64,000 nucleotides of DNA from a bacterium. Lineage in GTDB: Bacteria > Patescibacteria > Microgenomatia > UBA1400 > UBA12108. The DNA lies in contig JAJYKS010000002.1 in the NCBI GenBank assembly GCA_021788365.1, forward strand, positions 100,918-164,917, given 5' to 3'. How positions within the stretch are numbered: the first letter of the stretch is position 1; every line of letters starts with the position of its first letter. Shown piece after piece: positions 48,678-57,771 of the stretch. The notes below the pieces were generated by a model. That model was not told the DNA's origin and did not search any database. It worked only from the letters and a program-made list of their open reading frames with translations. Position numbers and translations under genes: made by a program.

Positions 48678-49955
48678 ATGCTGAAACTGATGCTCTTGGC
48701 CGGTATCATACTTAGCTCGTTATTATTTCCTCACTCAGTTCTGGCCGCTTCTTCAATTCCTGAAATTACTTCATACACTTCGGATACACTCACCATTATC
48801 ACTCTGATTGCCTCTGCGTCTGCAGTATTCTTTTTACTGCGTGGTGGGTATCTTTATATCACTTCAACCGGCAAACCGGAGGTTCTAGAAGAAGCTAAGA
48901 AAACAATTCGTAATGCGCTACTTGGCCTTGTTCTTGTTATCGCGGCACACGCCATCGTTTCCACTCTTCAAGGTGCGCTTGTTGGCAATACAAATACAGG
49001 TACAATATCGAATCTTCCGTTAGCCCAGATTGAAAGTGTCAAACCAAATGAGGGATTAACTCAAGTACTGATTGATGCCGTCAATGGATTTATCCAAAAT
49101 ATCGTGGAAAGCTCTACAAAGCCTGTGGTGGACGGAATTATGACCATGCTTACCACGACACCGGAATTACTAACAAATGGCACGATTGTTAAATTTTGGC
49201 TCATTATGCTAGGTATTACTGATACACTTTTTGTTCTGGTTGTCGCTTTTTTGGGACTTCAGTTTATGAGTACCTCCACTTTTGGATTTGAGGAGATTGA
49301 ATTCAAGCATCTGCTTCCCAGAATTGGCTTAGCCTTCCTGGGGACGAATATATCTTTGTTTCTCGCTGATTATGCCGTAAAGACTTGTAACGCTCTGGTG
49401 AGTGGCGTCATTTCAGCAACAGGTGGTCTTAATCATGCATGGATTACAAACGCTATCACACTGCAAAACATCACCACTGGAACTGCACCATTAATTACTT
49501 TGATATTTTTACTTCTCTTCTTGATAGTCGCAATTGTTCTACTACTCATGTATATCAGTCGGCTAATCGTTATTGCACTTGGAGCTGTCCTTTCACCTTT
49601 TATTTTTCTTCTCTGGACACTCCCAAAAACTGCTGACTTTGCCGAAATGGCAATTAAGAGCTATTTAGTCTCCGTATTTATGATCTTTATCCATGTCGTA
49701 ACAATTCAATTGGCAGGGTCGTTTCTGGCGCTTCCGGAACAAACGAATAATTCACTTATCTCAGTGGCTGTTGCAATTGGACTTCTATTTACCTTACTTA
49801 AAATTCCGAGCTTTCTCATGCAACTTATTCTTTTCTCACGAAGTGTGGGAACGGTCAAAAGCATGGGCAGTCAGATTATTAACGTCATGAGTACAGATTC
49901 AACACATAAGGGAACGGTCGGAGCTAAGACACCGAGGAAGTCGATCAATATATGA
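48678..49955 (+). CDS. VirB6/TrbL-like channel protein with VirB2-like head
   Basis: A 425-residue polytopic membrane protein. Residues ~1-115 repeat the VirB2 layout (signal peptide, then GGYLYITSTGKPEVLEEAKKTIRNALLGLVLV, strongly like the pilin next door). About five or six further helices characteristic of VirB6 inner-membrane channel components follow. It is a natural pilin-channel fusion. The stop overlaps the next start. Confidence 0.75.
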   Translation: MLKLMLLAGIILSSLLFPHSVLAASSIPEITSYTSDTLTIITLIASASAVFFLLRGGYLYITSTGKPEVLEEAKKTIRNALLGLVLVIAAHAIVSTLQGALVGNTNTGTISNLPLAQIESVKPNEGLTQVLIDAVNGFIQNIVESSTKPVVDGIMTMLTTTPELLTNGTIVKFWLIMLGITDTLFVLVVAFLGLQFMSTSTFGFEEIEFKHLLPRIGLAFLGTNISLFLADYAVKTCNALVSGVISATGGLNHAWITNAITLQNITTGTAPLITLIFLLLFLIVAIVLLLMYISRLIVIALGAVLSPFIFLLWTLPKTADFAEMAIKSYLVSVFMIFIHVVTIQLAGSFLALPEQTNNSLISVAVAIGLLFTLLKIPSFLMQLILFSRSVGTVKSMGSQIINVMSTDSTHKGTVGAKTPRKSINI

Positions 49956-50425
49956 GAACAACAATTATTCCGGCACAAATCACTACTGTCGAAGACAAAA
50001 TTGCAGGATCACTGAATTTTGTTCAGATAATGCTCATGATGACACCCGTGCTCTGGGGGACCTTGGTGTATGCAATCTTTAGTCCGGTCATGAAGATATC
50101 ACCATACAAAATTAGCTTAGTTCTGTTCGTAACCGCCATATCACTCGTCTTGGCGCTCAGGATAAAAGATAAAATAATTGCTGAGTGGATTGGTATACTT
50201 CTTCGGTATAAATTACGGCCTACATATTATGTATTTAACAAAAATGACGTAAGCGAACGCATAATTGATCTGCCGTTTGAACCAACATCCCATCATAAGA
50301 CTTCAGTAGCAAAAGCCGGAAAAAAACAAACAACCGAATTATCGATAGAAGAGCTAATACGTCTTGAACAGGCGATGAACTCAAAACGACTCGCTGTCTC
50401 ATTTCATTATGGAAAAAGAGGATAA
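49952..50425 (+). CDS. PrgI-family (VirB3-like) membrane protein
   Basis: A 157-residue protein with two adjacent transmembrane helices (~28-50 and ~55-75) near the N-terminus and a cytosolic basic tail, fitting PrgI/VirB3 proteins that cooperate with VirB4. It includes RYKLRPTYYVFNK, a stretch common in Patescibacteria PrgI proteins as I recall. Overlaps VirB6 and is two bases from the TraC-like gene. Confidence 0.7.
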   Translation: MRTTIIPAQITTVEDKIAGSLNFVQIMLMMTPVLWGTLVYAIFSPVMKISPYKISLVLFVTAISLVLALRIKDKIIAEWIGILLRYKLRPTYYVFNKNDVSERIIDLPFEPTSHHKTSVAKAGKKQTTELSIEELIRLEQAMNSKRLAVSFHYGKRG

Positions 50426-50427
50426 CT

Positions 50428-51042
50428 ATGGCGCTATTTAAGCCAAAAACACAATCATCACGTCAGCAGATCCAGATCAAAAAGGTCTTTGATAATGTAT
50501 TGGTGTTACCAAACCAAGAATACCGGATGATTCTTGAAACGTCCTCCATTAACTTTGAGCTCAAGAGTGAAGAAGAGCAGGATGTGATGATCGACAGTTT
50601 TCAAAATTTCCTCAATGCGCTACCGTGCCAAATTCAAATACTCGTTCGGGTCAGGGAAATCGATATCGATAAATACGCAGAAGATGTAGCGAGATCAAAG
50701 GATAAAGAAAAAGATCCCATCTACCGGAAACAAATAGAGGGATACAGCGCATTTGTCAAAAAGCTGGTATCCGGCAACAGTATCCTTTCCCGACGGTTCT
50801 ATATTATTTTGCCATATCACCATCCAGATCGTCACGAAGATTGGAAAGTGATCAAAGAACACCTCAATCTAAATCGCGATATTGTCGTCAAAGGCTTGGA
50901 ACGGATGCAGATGAAGGCAAAGGTTCTCTCGAGCCTGGAAATTATCAATCTGTTCTACAGTTTTTATAATCCTGAGTCGGTGAAAACTCAGGCAATTACC
51001 AAAGAGGCATTATCAGCACTATTCACTCATAATTATGTTTAA
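50428..51042 (+). CDS. TraC-like protein, N-terminal part of a split VirB4
   Basis: A 204-residue cytosolic protein that resembles the N-terminal, non-ATPase domain of VirB4/TraC (VLVLPNQEYRMILETSSINFELKSEEEQ, and FLNALPCQIQILVRVREIDI). In most systems this is fused to the ATPase. Here the ATPase is encoded next, overlapping by eight bases, so VirB4 is split. Confidence 0.7.
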   Translation: MALFKPKTQSSRQQIQIKKVFDNVLVLPNQEYRMILETSSINFELKSEEEQDVMIDSFQNFLNALPCQIQILVRVREIDIDKYAEDVARSKDKEKDPIYRKQIEGYSAFVKKLVSGNSILSRRFYIILPYHHPDRHEDWKVIKEHLNLNRDIVVKGLERMQMKAKVLSSLEIINLFYSFYNPESVKTQAITKEALSALFTHNYV

Positions 51043-52822
51043 TCTAACCAAAATCAAACCTATTCGGGATTGGCAGAGGCGCCAAAAGAAAAAACGCCTC
51101 ACTCATCAGGCGATCAATATCACGTTTGGTGAACAAGACCAACTTGAGCTTATGTCCTATGCCGGAATGAAAGAAGAATCCAGTTATTTGCAGATCAATG
51201 ATACGTTCGTGAGAACTCTGTTTGTGTCAGGTTACCCATATGTTGCTTCAACCGGTTGGCTATCGATGCTCGTAAACTTCAACCACAATATCGATATCAA
51301 CTACCATATAGAGCAAATTGACCCACTCATTGCCTTGCCTAAATTGAATCGGAAGATTACAGAACTTGAATCTACTAAACGCACCATGCTCAAAGAGGGT
51401 CGGGTGATTGGGAGTGAAATTACTGATCCGCTCGAATCGGCCATGGAGCTTAAAGATAAAATTCAACGAGGTATGGAAAAGCTGTTTCAGGTCTCAATCT
51501 ATATGACTGTTACTGCCGATAGTCTTGTTGAGCTTAATAAAGTCACAAAACTACTGGAAACGGTCATGCAGACACGACTTTTCTACATTAAGCCAGCGAC
51601 GTTTCAACAAGTCGAAGCACTTCAATCCATATTGCCCAGAGGTGAAAACAAATTAGCTCAGAAACGAAATCTGGATAGCTCAAGCGCCGCCTTGACCTTC
51701 CCGTTTGTCTCATCTGAACTCGTCCAAGAATCAGGCATCTTATATGGTATCAACAAATCAAATAACTCACTGGTCATTATCGACCGGTATAGTTTAAACA
51801 ACGCCAACTCGATAATTTTTGCCCAGAGTGGATCCGGAAAAAGCTTTACCGCTAAAGTCGAGATACTCCGGCACCTCATGCAAGGCACAAAAGTCATTGT
51901 GATCGACCCAGAACGCGAATATAAACAACTGGCCAAAAGTGTGGGTGGTACATATATCAAGCTATCAAGTACATCCAAGGAAAAGATTAATCCGTTTGAT
52001 TACTCCCAGAATTCGGTGACGGGTGAAAATAGCCTCACTGAACACATCCAAGACCTGACAGAACTCATTTCTCTTATGGTTGGCTCTCTGACCTCCGAAG
52101 AGCGGGCAACAGTCGACAGAGCCCTCCTACAAACGTATAAGAACGTAGGGTTAAGTAAGAGAAAGAACGGGAAAAAGCCAGCAAAAATTGTATATCCACT
52201 CCTCAAAGACTTTTACAACGAGCTTAAGGCATTAAAACATAAAGACCTTTGCAATCGGCTTGAACGGTTTGTGAAAGGGTCACTTGGTGGAGTATTCGAT
52301 TCCCAAACCAACATTGAGATGAATAATCGCCTCGTCGTGTTTGATATTAAAGATCTCAGCGAGTCCTTACGTCAAATCATGATGATGGTGGTTGCTAACT
52401 TCGTACATAGCGAAGTCAAACAGAGTCCACAAAAGCGCATGTTAGTTATCGATGAGGGTTGGATACTCCTACAAGAGCCGGAGAGCGCCAGATTTATCTC
52501 AGGCTTAGTACGACGCGCCAGAAAATACTATCTGGGAGTCACCATTATCACGCAACAAGCCAACGATTTTCTTTCACAGGAATACGGCAAAGCAGTAGCC
52601 AGCCAATCCTCCCTGCGCATATTAATGAGACAAGATACAACCACCATCAAAAAAGTTGCCGAAGAGTTTCACCTCTCAGCCTTTGAACAGCACTATTTAT
52701 TAACGTGCGAGCGGGGTGAGGCATTAATTATTGCCGATCAGAATCATGTTGCTGTTAAAGTAGTGGCATCTGAGGAAGAACACCCGCTTCTTACAACTGA
52801 TCCTCGGGAAATATACATCTGA
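51035..52822 (+). CDS. virB4: VirB4-family secretion ATPase
   Basis: A 595-residue ATPase that powers pilus assembly and substrate transfer. Walker A SGSGKSF starts near residue 266, IDPEREYKQLA follows, Walker B MLVIDEGW has its aspartate at 473, and the sensor segment TIITQQANDFLSQEYG is as expected for VirB4/TraC. It lies downstream of the split N-terminal partner and two bases before an M23 peptidase. Confidence 0.9.
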   Translation: MFNLTKIKPIRDWQRRQKKKRLTHQAINITFGEQDQLELMSYAGMKEESSYLQINDTFVRTLFVSGYPYVASTGWLSMLVNFNHNIDINYHIEQIDPLIALPKLNRKITELESTKRTMLKEGRVIGSEITDPLESAMELKDKIQRGMEKLFQVSIYMTVTADSLVELNKVTKLLETVMQTRLFYIKPATFQQVEALQSILPRGENKLAQKRNLDSSSAALTFPFVSSELVQESGILYGINKSNNSLVIIDRYSLNNANSIIFAQSGSGKSFTAKVEILRHLMQGTKVIVIDPEREYKQLAKSVGGTYIKLSSTSKEKINPFDYSQNSVTGENSLTEHIQDLTELISLMVGSLTSEERATVDRALLQTYKNVGLSKRKNGKKPAKIVYPLLKDFYNELKALKHKDLCNRLERFVKGSLGGVFDSQTNIEMNNRLVVFDIKDLSESLRQIMMMVVANFVHSEVKQSPQKRMLVIDEGWILLQEPESARFISGLVRRARKYYLGVTIITQQANDFLSQEYGKAVASQSSLRILMRQDTTTIKKVAEEFHLSAFEQHYLLTCERGEALIIADQNHVAVKVVASEEEHPLLTTDPREIYI

Positions 52823-52823
52823 C

Positions 52824-53432
52824 ATGAATCCAAAACTGTTCCTTACTCTCTGGTCATTTCGCAAGGAACTGAAATTTGTATTCCTAGCATTTCTTGCGAT
52901 CCTCATGTTTCCAGTCATCGGAGTAATCCTTCTTACTCAGGTTGGTATTAACATCATCTCTGATAAGCTGGTTGAAAGTAATCCGGTTACTCAATCAATT
53001 GAAATCAAGGACCCGACATCCGGGAATGTGGTTAAATCAATCACTCCACAGGTTGTTTGGCCTGTACACGGGGTTATAACGCTAGAATTCGGACAGTCGA
53101 GTGGGTATCAGGTGTTCCATACAGGTATTGATATAGCCAATCCCAATGGACAGATCGGAGATCCAATTAACCCAGCCATGAACGGTGTCGTTACGTACGC
53201 CGGAGAAATATTCTGGGGGTATGGCAAACATATTATTATTGATAATGGGAACAATATTACAACCGTCTACGCGCATCTCGATAAGATTTATGTCTACCCA
53301 GGTCAGAAAGTTACTATCACAGATATGATTGGAAGAGAAGGACAAACCGGTTGGGCTACAGGACCTCATCTACACTTTGAAACAAGAATATATGGGATAC
53401 CAGTCAATCCGAGAGTATTTTTAGGCCAGTAA
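52824..53432 (+). CDS. M23-family peptidoglycan peptidase
   Basis: A 202-residue membrane-anchored LytM-type metallopeptidase: N-terminal helix (~15-37), then an M23 domain with zinc ligands HTGIDIA (~103-109) and GPHLHFE (~182-188), and the VYAHLDKI motif. It would open the cell wall for the transfer apparatus. It is the last of the secretion genes. Confidence 0.9.
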   Translation: MNPKLFLTLWSFRKELKFVFLAFLAILMFPVIGVILLTQVGINIISDKLVESNPVTQSIEIKDPTSGNVVKSITPQVVWPVHGVITLEFGQSSGYQVFHTGIDIANPNGQIGDPINPAMNGVVTYAGEIFWGYGKHIIIDNGNNITTVYAHLDKIYVYPGQKVTITDMIGREGQTGWATGPHLHFETRIYGIPVNPRVFLGQ

Positions 53433-53480
53433 GTAACATTCATTACTGTAGCTTGATATAATTATATGTATCTGAATAAT

Positions 53481-54362
53481 ATGGCAACAACGATCAATCA
53501 AGCATTTACACAATTTAAATCTAATCTAAATATTACTGGATTACAGGCGCAAACAGTTTCAACGCGTCAACAAAACGTGCGAAAGGTTGTCGAGGAAGGA
53601 TTAACCGTGTTGGATTCGTTCCTTACAGGATCTTACTCTAGAGGCACAATGATTTGTCCACTTTCTGAAGCTGATATAGATATTTTCATGGTACTCGATA
53701 ATTCATATTACTATCATTACCATGGTAAAAATGGTGGTCAGGCAGGTTTATTGGACTTTGTGAAACGGACTTTACGAAAAACGTATACAAAAACACCGGA
53801 CATAAGCAGGAACGGCCAAGCAGTTACAATTAGATTTGATGATTTTATGGTTGATGTAATCCCAGCATTTAATCGGCAAGGTGGAGGGTATTTGATTCCG
53901 AATTCTATAACTCAATCTTGGCTCTCAACAAATCCAAAAAAGCATGTTGAGTTAATCAGCGCATCAAATTCAGCTCACAATGGAGATTTCGTTCCACTTG
54001 TTAAAATGATCAAATGCTGGAACCGCAATATACAGTCTCACTTTCATTCTTTTCATCTTGAAGTACTTGCCCTCTCAATTTTTTCGAATATAGAAATATC
54101 GGACTTACCGTCTGGGGTGCGATACTTTTTTGACAAAGCAAGAGTATTGGTTACAAAGCAAAATTCCGATCCGGCTGGGTATGACGGAGACGTAGGTAGC
54201 TATATAAATAACCAAGATAAGATCGATGAAGCCGTTTCAAGACTCCAGACAGCATATGATCGAGCAGTCAAAGCTGAATACTGCTCAACTCTAGGACAAA
54301 CAAGCAATGCCATAGACGAATGGAGAAAAATATTTGGCAATTACTTCCCTACATATGGCTAA
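53481..54362 (+). CDS. SMODS/CD-NTase-type nucleotidyltransferase
   Basis: A 293-residue protein resembling cyclic oligonucleotide synthases of CBASS defence. The catalytic site is GSYSRGT followed by SEADIDIF (with the frame from 53466: G55-S56, D70 and D72). The third acidic residue is D130 in FMVDVIP, and KMIKCWNR marks the following helix. The product cannot be predicted. I take the second ATG (MATTINQAF); the frame opens 15 bases earlier. It overlaps the SLATT gene by eight bases, indicating a functional pair. Its presence within a conjugative element is consistent with mobile defence cargo. Confidence 0.8.
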   Translation: MATTINQAFTQFKSNLNITGLQAQTVSTRQQNVRKVVEEGLTVLDSFLTGSYSRGTMICPLSEADIDIFMVLDNSYYYHYHGKNGGQAGLLDFVKRTLRKTYTKTPDISRNGQAVTIRFDDFMVDVIPAFNRQGGGYLIPNSITQSWLSTNPKKHVELISASNSAHNGDFVPLVKMIKCWNRNIQSHFHSFHLEVLALSIFSNIEISDLPSGVRYFFDKARVLVTKQNSDPAGYDGDVGSYINNQDKIDEAVSRLQTAYDRAVKAEYCSTLGQTSNAIDEWRKIFGNYFPTYG

Positions 54363-54924
54363 TACTACGAGAACAACCAAAACTACCGCTAGTGAAAAAC
54401 CTATTTCTCAGGCGAAGGACGAAATTATTAAGGAGGCAAAAAGAATTGAAGAAGCCTGCCTTTTTTCAGCAAAGCGTCATTTTATTTCTGCTAATTTCTG
54501 GGGAGGTCTGAATTACTGGTTAGGTATACCAGCTGTCCTTTTATCTGGTGTTGTCGGAGTATCAGTATTCTCCGACTTTGATAAAACTCATACAATTTCA
54601 AAATTGTCCTCAATTTTTGTAGCAGGCCTAACAAGCTTAATGACTTTTCTCAATCCCAATCAAAAATCATCGACACACCAAGACTCTGGTAATAGCTACG
54701 ATGCTTTACTAAATAAGGTCAGAATATTTTGGTCAATAGACTGTTGGGAAGAGAAGTCGACAGAAGTGCTAACTGGAAGATTAAAGGGTATTTCGGAAGA
54801 AAAGGACAGATTAAATAAAACCAGTCCACAAACTATTGGAATATCGTACTTTCTTGCAAAACGATCAATCGAACGAGGAGAGGCAAGCTATACTGTCGAT
54901 AACCAAGACCTACCAGCCAATTAG
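54355..54924 (+). CDS. SLATT-domain two-helix membrane effector
   Basis: A 189-residue protein with the SLATT pattern: an N-terminal charged helix (EIIKEAKRIEEACLFSAKRHF), two membrane helices (~50-70 IPAVLLSGVVGVSVF and ~83-100 IFVAGLTSLMTFLNP), then a helical tail with H...Y..L.N K.R. The family is proposed to form membrane pores upon a nucleotide signal. I start at MANTTRTTK, overlapping the synthase stop; a longer frame starts at 54334. Confidence 0.8.
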   Translation: MANTTRTTKTTASEKPISQAKDEIIKEAKRIEEACLFSAKRHFISANFWGGLNYWLGIPAVLLSGVVGVSVFSDFDKTHTISKLSSIFVAGLTSLMTFLNPNQKSSTHQDSGNSYDALLNKVRIFWSIDCWEEKSTEVLTGRLKGISEEKDRLNKTSPQTIGISYFLAKRSIERGEASYTVDNQDLPAN

Positions 54925-55151
54925 TTTGGTAAATCTTCTTCAGACTTCAAATCTCGAGCTTTCATGCTCATAAACGTATCAGAGGTTTTAAGAAGTTCGG
55001 CAAACTCAATAGCATTTTCATTATGGTCAGGATCAAGAACATCGAGTATTTTCTGCACATCATCCATAACGTTGATATTCATATTATGATCATGCGCATA
55101 TTGAAGCGCATCTATCACGAGTTCAGACTTTTGTGAAACTGGATCTTTCAT
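54921..55151 (-). CDS. Small acidic helical protein, unknown
   Basis: A 76-residue protein beginning MKDPVSQKSELVIDAL, rich in aspartate, glutamate and histidine, with no recognised domain. A strong AAAGGAG site precedes it and it lies 11 bases downstream of the PLD gene on the same strand. The pairing could be enzyme and immunity or regulator, but that is only positional. Confidence 0.5.
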   Translation of the reverse strand: MKDPVSQKSELVIDALQYAHDHNMNINVMDDVQKILDVLDPDHNENAIEFAELLKTSDTFMSMKARDLKSEEDLPN

Positions 55152-55162
55152 AATTTTCTCCT

Positions 55163-55675
55163 TTAGTATAACAAATGTTTTTTAATATCACTAACTTGAT
55201 CGTATTTCAAAAATTTAAACAAGACTTCTGCCTTTTGCTTGTTTTCGTCACGCTCCATAAACTCACGAGTATTTCGGTGAGAGAGGATATTGAGACTGCC
55301 TTTCCATACTATTGTCCTATCAATCATTGCCAACTTCCTATGGTGTGACTTACAGAGAAGTACCTGAATGCCTAATTTCTCAAAATATTGTATTCCTGCC
55401 TCAGATTGCTCGACCATGAACGAATCATGCTCTTCGGGATGTCTCGTGATGATAAATACCGCCACCCCTCGCGCAATCAACCGTTCAAAAGCAGCTTTCA
55501 GACTACGCATCTTCGGAACCGTGATATATGGACTTTCAATAATCACTTCTTGCTTCGCTTGGTTCAAATCCTGCTCGAATTGGTAGTAAAAGCTATTTTC
55601 ATCTGTTAAAATATAGCTTGCAGTCTGGGAATCAAGAGATTGCGTGTCCATTGGGGACTTAGTGAACCAGTTCAT
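55163..55675 (-). CDS. Phospholipase D-like nuclease domain protein
   Basis: A 170-residue protein with one PLD half-site: SHHRKLAMID (HxKxxxxD, ~118-127) followed by VWKGSLNIL, in a fold starting with EVIIESPYITVPKM. Single-motif members such as Nuc act as dimeric endonucleases, so DNA or RNA cleavage is likely. No signal peptide. It is next to recombinase B and may be transfer- or defence-related. Confidence 0.75.
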   Translation of the reverse strand: MNWFTKSPMDTQSLDSQTASYILTDENSFYYQFEQDLNQAKQEVIIESPYITVPKMRSLKAAFERLIARGVAVFIITRHPEEHDSFMVEQSEAGIQYFEKLGIQVLLCKSHHRKLAMIDRTIVWKGSLNILSHRNTREFMERDENKQKAEVLFKFLKYDQVSDIKKHLLY

Positions 55676-55748
55676 TGTTTTCCCTCCTTTTTAAAATGAG
55701 CGATGGAAATGATGAGACTAGCTTTCTCTTTGGGATCGATAGAGGAGG

Positions 55749-57302
55749 TTAGGTAGGTTCTAACATCGTCCCAGATGGTGCACTAGAAAAGAGAGCATTA
55801 GTATCAATGGTACAAATTGATTGATACAACGGGCTAATCTGGCGGTTCAAGGTGCCATTTTGGTTCCAAGCCAACCCTGACGGGAATATTGAACCAAGGA
55901 GTACTTTGATCTGGCTAAGGCTTGATCTTTTATACGTTTCTCCTAAATCCGCAAGCAGCGTTCGTATAAAAGTAGTAACGTCTTCAATATTATATTTATC
56001 AATCGTGGCATCGTCTTTGACGATATGTGCTTTGGTCATTCGGTCCTCAATAACAGCATTTTGCTCTTTATACACCTCGTCAGAATACACACCAGCCAGG
56101 TTTTTCTCGACCAATGTTTTCCGAAGTGCTTTTAGTGTGGCAATCTCTTGATCTGCCTCGGTTTTTATCTTTTGCAGTCTTGATAGCCGTTGGTGATATG
56201 TCCGATACAGGAATGTAATAAAAAGGTTTAGACACTCCTTTTTTGGTGTTACCTGTTTGAGTGTTTGAACAACGGAATTTTCAAGTATTTCCGATTTAGC
56301 TGCTACGCCCTTACAAACACCACAGCACCGGTAATACGCATATTTGGCATGTCTACCTTTACTCCAGCCGCCAGTCATTCCCATTCCGCAAACTCCGCAT
56401 CGGACTATCCGGCGGAGAGGAAAATCTGGGTTGGCATGATTTCTTTTGGCAAGTGCCACTTTATTTGGATTTCGACCATCTAGAATTGCTTGTACGCGAT
56501 AAAACTGCTCATCAGTAATCATGGGCACATGTTGCGCTTTTACTTCCTCAAGGTACGTCTTAGATGTTAAAATACCCATGTAAAACTTATTCCTGAATAA
56601 CACATCAACGCGTTGAGCACGGATAATAAATTCCCGTTTTCCTCGTCGCTCTTTCATGCCCCACACGTTCATAAGGTCTGCCATTTCCTGTAAACTCTTT
56701 GTTCCCGTCGCCATGAGGTCCCAAGATTTTTTCATTAAATCCCAAGTTTTGTCATCTTTAACTGCATAGCCTGCTTGAACGGCATATCCCAGAGGAACTT
56801 GGCCCGTAACGATCATACCGGAAAGAAATCTCGCTTTAAGACCGTTTCGTGACCGTTCGCTGCGGATATCATTATCAAGTTGAGCAAATCCGGCAAGAAT
56901 CGTCTCAACGAGTTTTTCAGTAGGGCTATCACCAGTCGGCTCAGTTGCAGAGAGTATAGTTACTCCGTTCTCTGTTAGCTTTTTTCGAATTGCCAAGTAG
57001 TCAGCAGTTATACGGGAAATGCGGTCCAGACGATACACAAATACCGCTTGTACCGCGTGTTTATGCTTCCGGCAATATTCAAGAAGCTGGATAAGTATCG
57101 GTCGTCCGGTGATGCTTTTGGCGGACCTGCCTTCTTCACGAAACATCTCGATTACTTGATATCCGCGTTTTTCTGCCTCTTTCCTGCAAATTTCTTCTTG
57201 GGTACCCAGTGAAAAATTATCAACTTGTTCCTCGGTAGAAACTCGAAGATAAAGTACCGCCTTTTTCCCATCGGCATAAACGGCATTATTTAATTTCATC
57301 AT
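55749..57302 (-). CDS. Large serine recombinase/integrase B
   Basis: A 517-residue site-specific recombinase. The N-terminal resolvase domain has LYLRVSTEEQ with nucleophile S22 and YRLDRISR. A recombinase domain follows, then a zinc ribbon (RCGVCGMGMTGG ... CCGVCKG, ~295-330) and a coiled coil (RLSRLQKIKTEADQEIATLKALRKTL). It resembles recombinase A in layout but is clearly divergent in sequence. Unlike A, its 3' end does not run into a tRNA. Its target is not evident. The start overlaps the small gene upstream by four bases. Confidence 0.93.
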   Translation of the reverse strand: MMKLNNAVYADGKKAVLYLRVSTEEQVDNFSLGTQEEICRKEAEKRGYQVIEMFREEGRSAKSITGRPILIQLLEYCRKHKHAVQAVFVYRLDRISRITADYLAIRKKLTENGVTILSATEPTGDSPTEKLVETILAGFAQLDNDIRSERSRNGLKARFLSGMIVTGQVPLGYAVQAGYAVKDDKTWDLMKKSWDLMATGTKSLQEMADLMNVWGMKERRGKREFIIRAQRVDVLFRNKFYMGILTSKTYLEEVKAQHVPMITDEQFYRVQAILDGRNPNKVALAKRNHANPDFPLRRIVRCGVCGMGMTGGWSKGRHAKYAYYRCCGVCKGVAAKSEILENSVVQTLKQVTPKKECLNLFITFLYRTYHQRLSRLQKIKTEADQEIATLKALRKTLVEKNLAGVYSDEVYKEQNAVIEDRMTKAHIVKDDATIDKYNIEDVTTFIRTLLADLGETYKRSSLSQIKVLLGSIFPSGLAWNQNGTLNRQISPLYQSICTIDTNALFSSAPSGTMLEPT

Positions 57303-57595
57303 TTGCCTCCTTTCTCATGCAGTAATTCCTGCAGAGTTAAACCTTTAAATATGTGTCGCTCATATTCATCAAGCCAGGTTTCAGTTAAAAACTCTACCTC
57401 CATGACGACGGTCTCAAGCTCTGTTGCGGACAATTCATATCCGAGAAGTCCTAGTGCGTCTTTTGCTTGCTTGAGGCGTTTCTCTTCATATTTTTGTTCG
57501 GGAAATAATTTTTCAAGGGATTGCTCCGTACTTTGTGGAATAGTAACCAACCCTAGTTCTTTTTGCTCTAATCCCATGGCAGTTTGCATACTCAT
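57299..57595 (-). CDS. Small protein upstream of recombinase B
   Basis: About 98 helical residues (LEKLFPEQKYEEKRLKQAKDALGLLGYELSATELETVV in outline). The frame could open with TTG at 57601; I prefer the ATG at 57595. It overlaps recombinase B by four bases, as the 71-residue gene overlaps recombinase A. Recombinase partner or directionality factor is a positional guess. I see no sequence match between the two. Confidence 0.6.
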   Translation of the reverse strand: MSMQTAMGLEQKELGLVTIPQSTEQSLEKLFPEQKYEEKRLKQAKDALGLLGYELSATELETVVMEVEFLTETWLDEYERHIFKGLTLQELLHEKGGK

Positions 57596-57619
57596 ATCCA
57601 ATCTAGAATCTTACTAACC

Positions 57620-57677
57620 TATCTATATATAGATAGTGTATATCGAAATATAGATAGCTGTCAAGTATCTAGATATC
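57620..57677 (-). promoter_or_regulatory. Integrase B promoter with three operator repeats
   Basis: On the minus strand TTGACA (57666-57661) and TATACA (57643-57638) are 17 bp apart. Three TATCTA..TAGATA-type sites lie around them. The first is a perfect dyad CTATCTATATATAGATAG adjoining the -10 (57620-57637). The second fills the spacer (57642-57657). The third is TATCTAGATA just upstream of the -35 (57668-57677). The layout mirrors the integrase A promoter with a different operator sequence. Confidence 0.7.
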
Positions 57678-57750
57678 CCAGCATTTTTGCACAAATTCCA
57701 TCTCTGGAGTATCATTCTAACAACATCAAATACGTTGAGTTGACGATGCT

Positions 57751-57771
57751 AACTGCCCGTAAAGGGTAGTT
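57751..57771 (+). promoter_or_regulatory. Hairpin abutting the start codon of coupling ATPase B
   Basis: AACTGCCC pairs with GGGTAGTT (one G-T) around GTAAA, ending at the base before ATG. No ribosome site is visible. It is equivalent to the hairpin before coupling ATPase A. Confidence 0.45.

Noticed and set aside
55676..55800. Second attachment site matching the tRNA-Leu 3' end at the border before recombinase B
   Set aside because: I compared this stretch with the tRNA 3' end and found only a few bases in common (GCACCAT), not more than chance. Large serine recombinases may leave a very short core, so absence is not informative.
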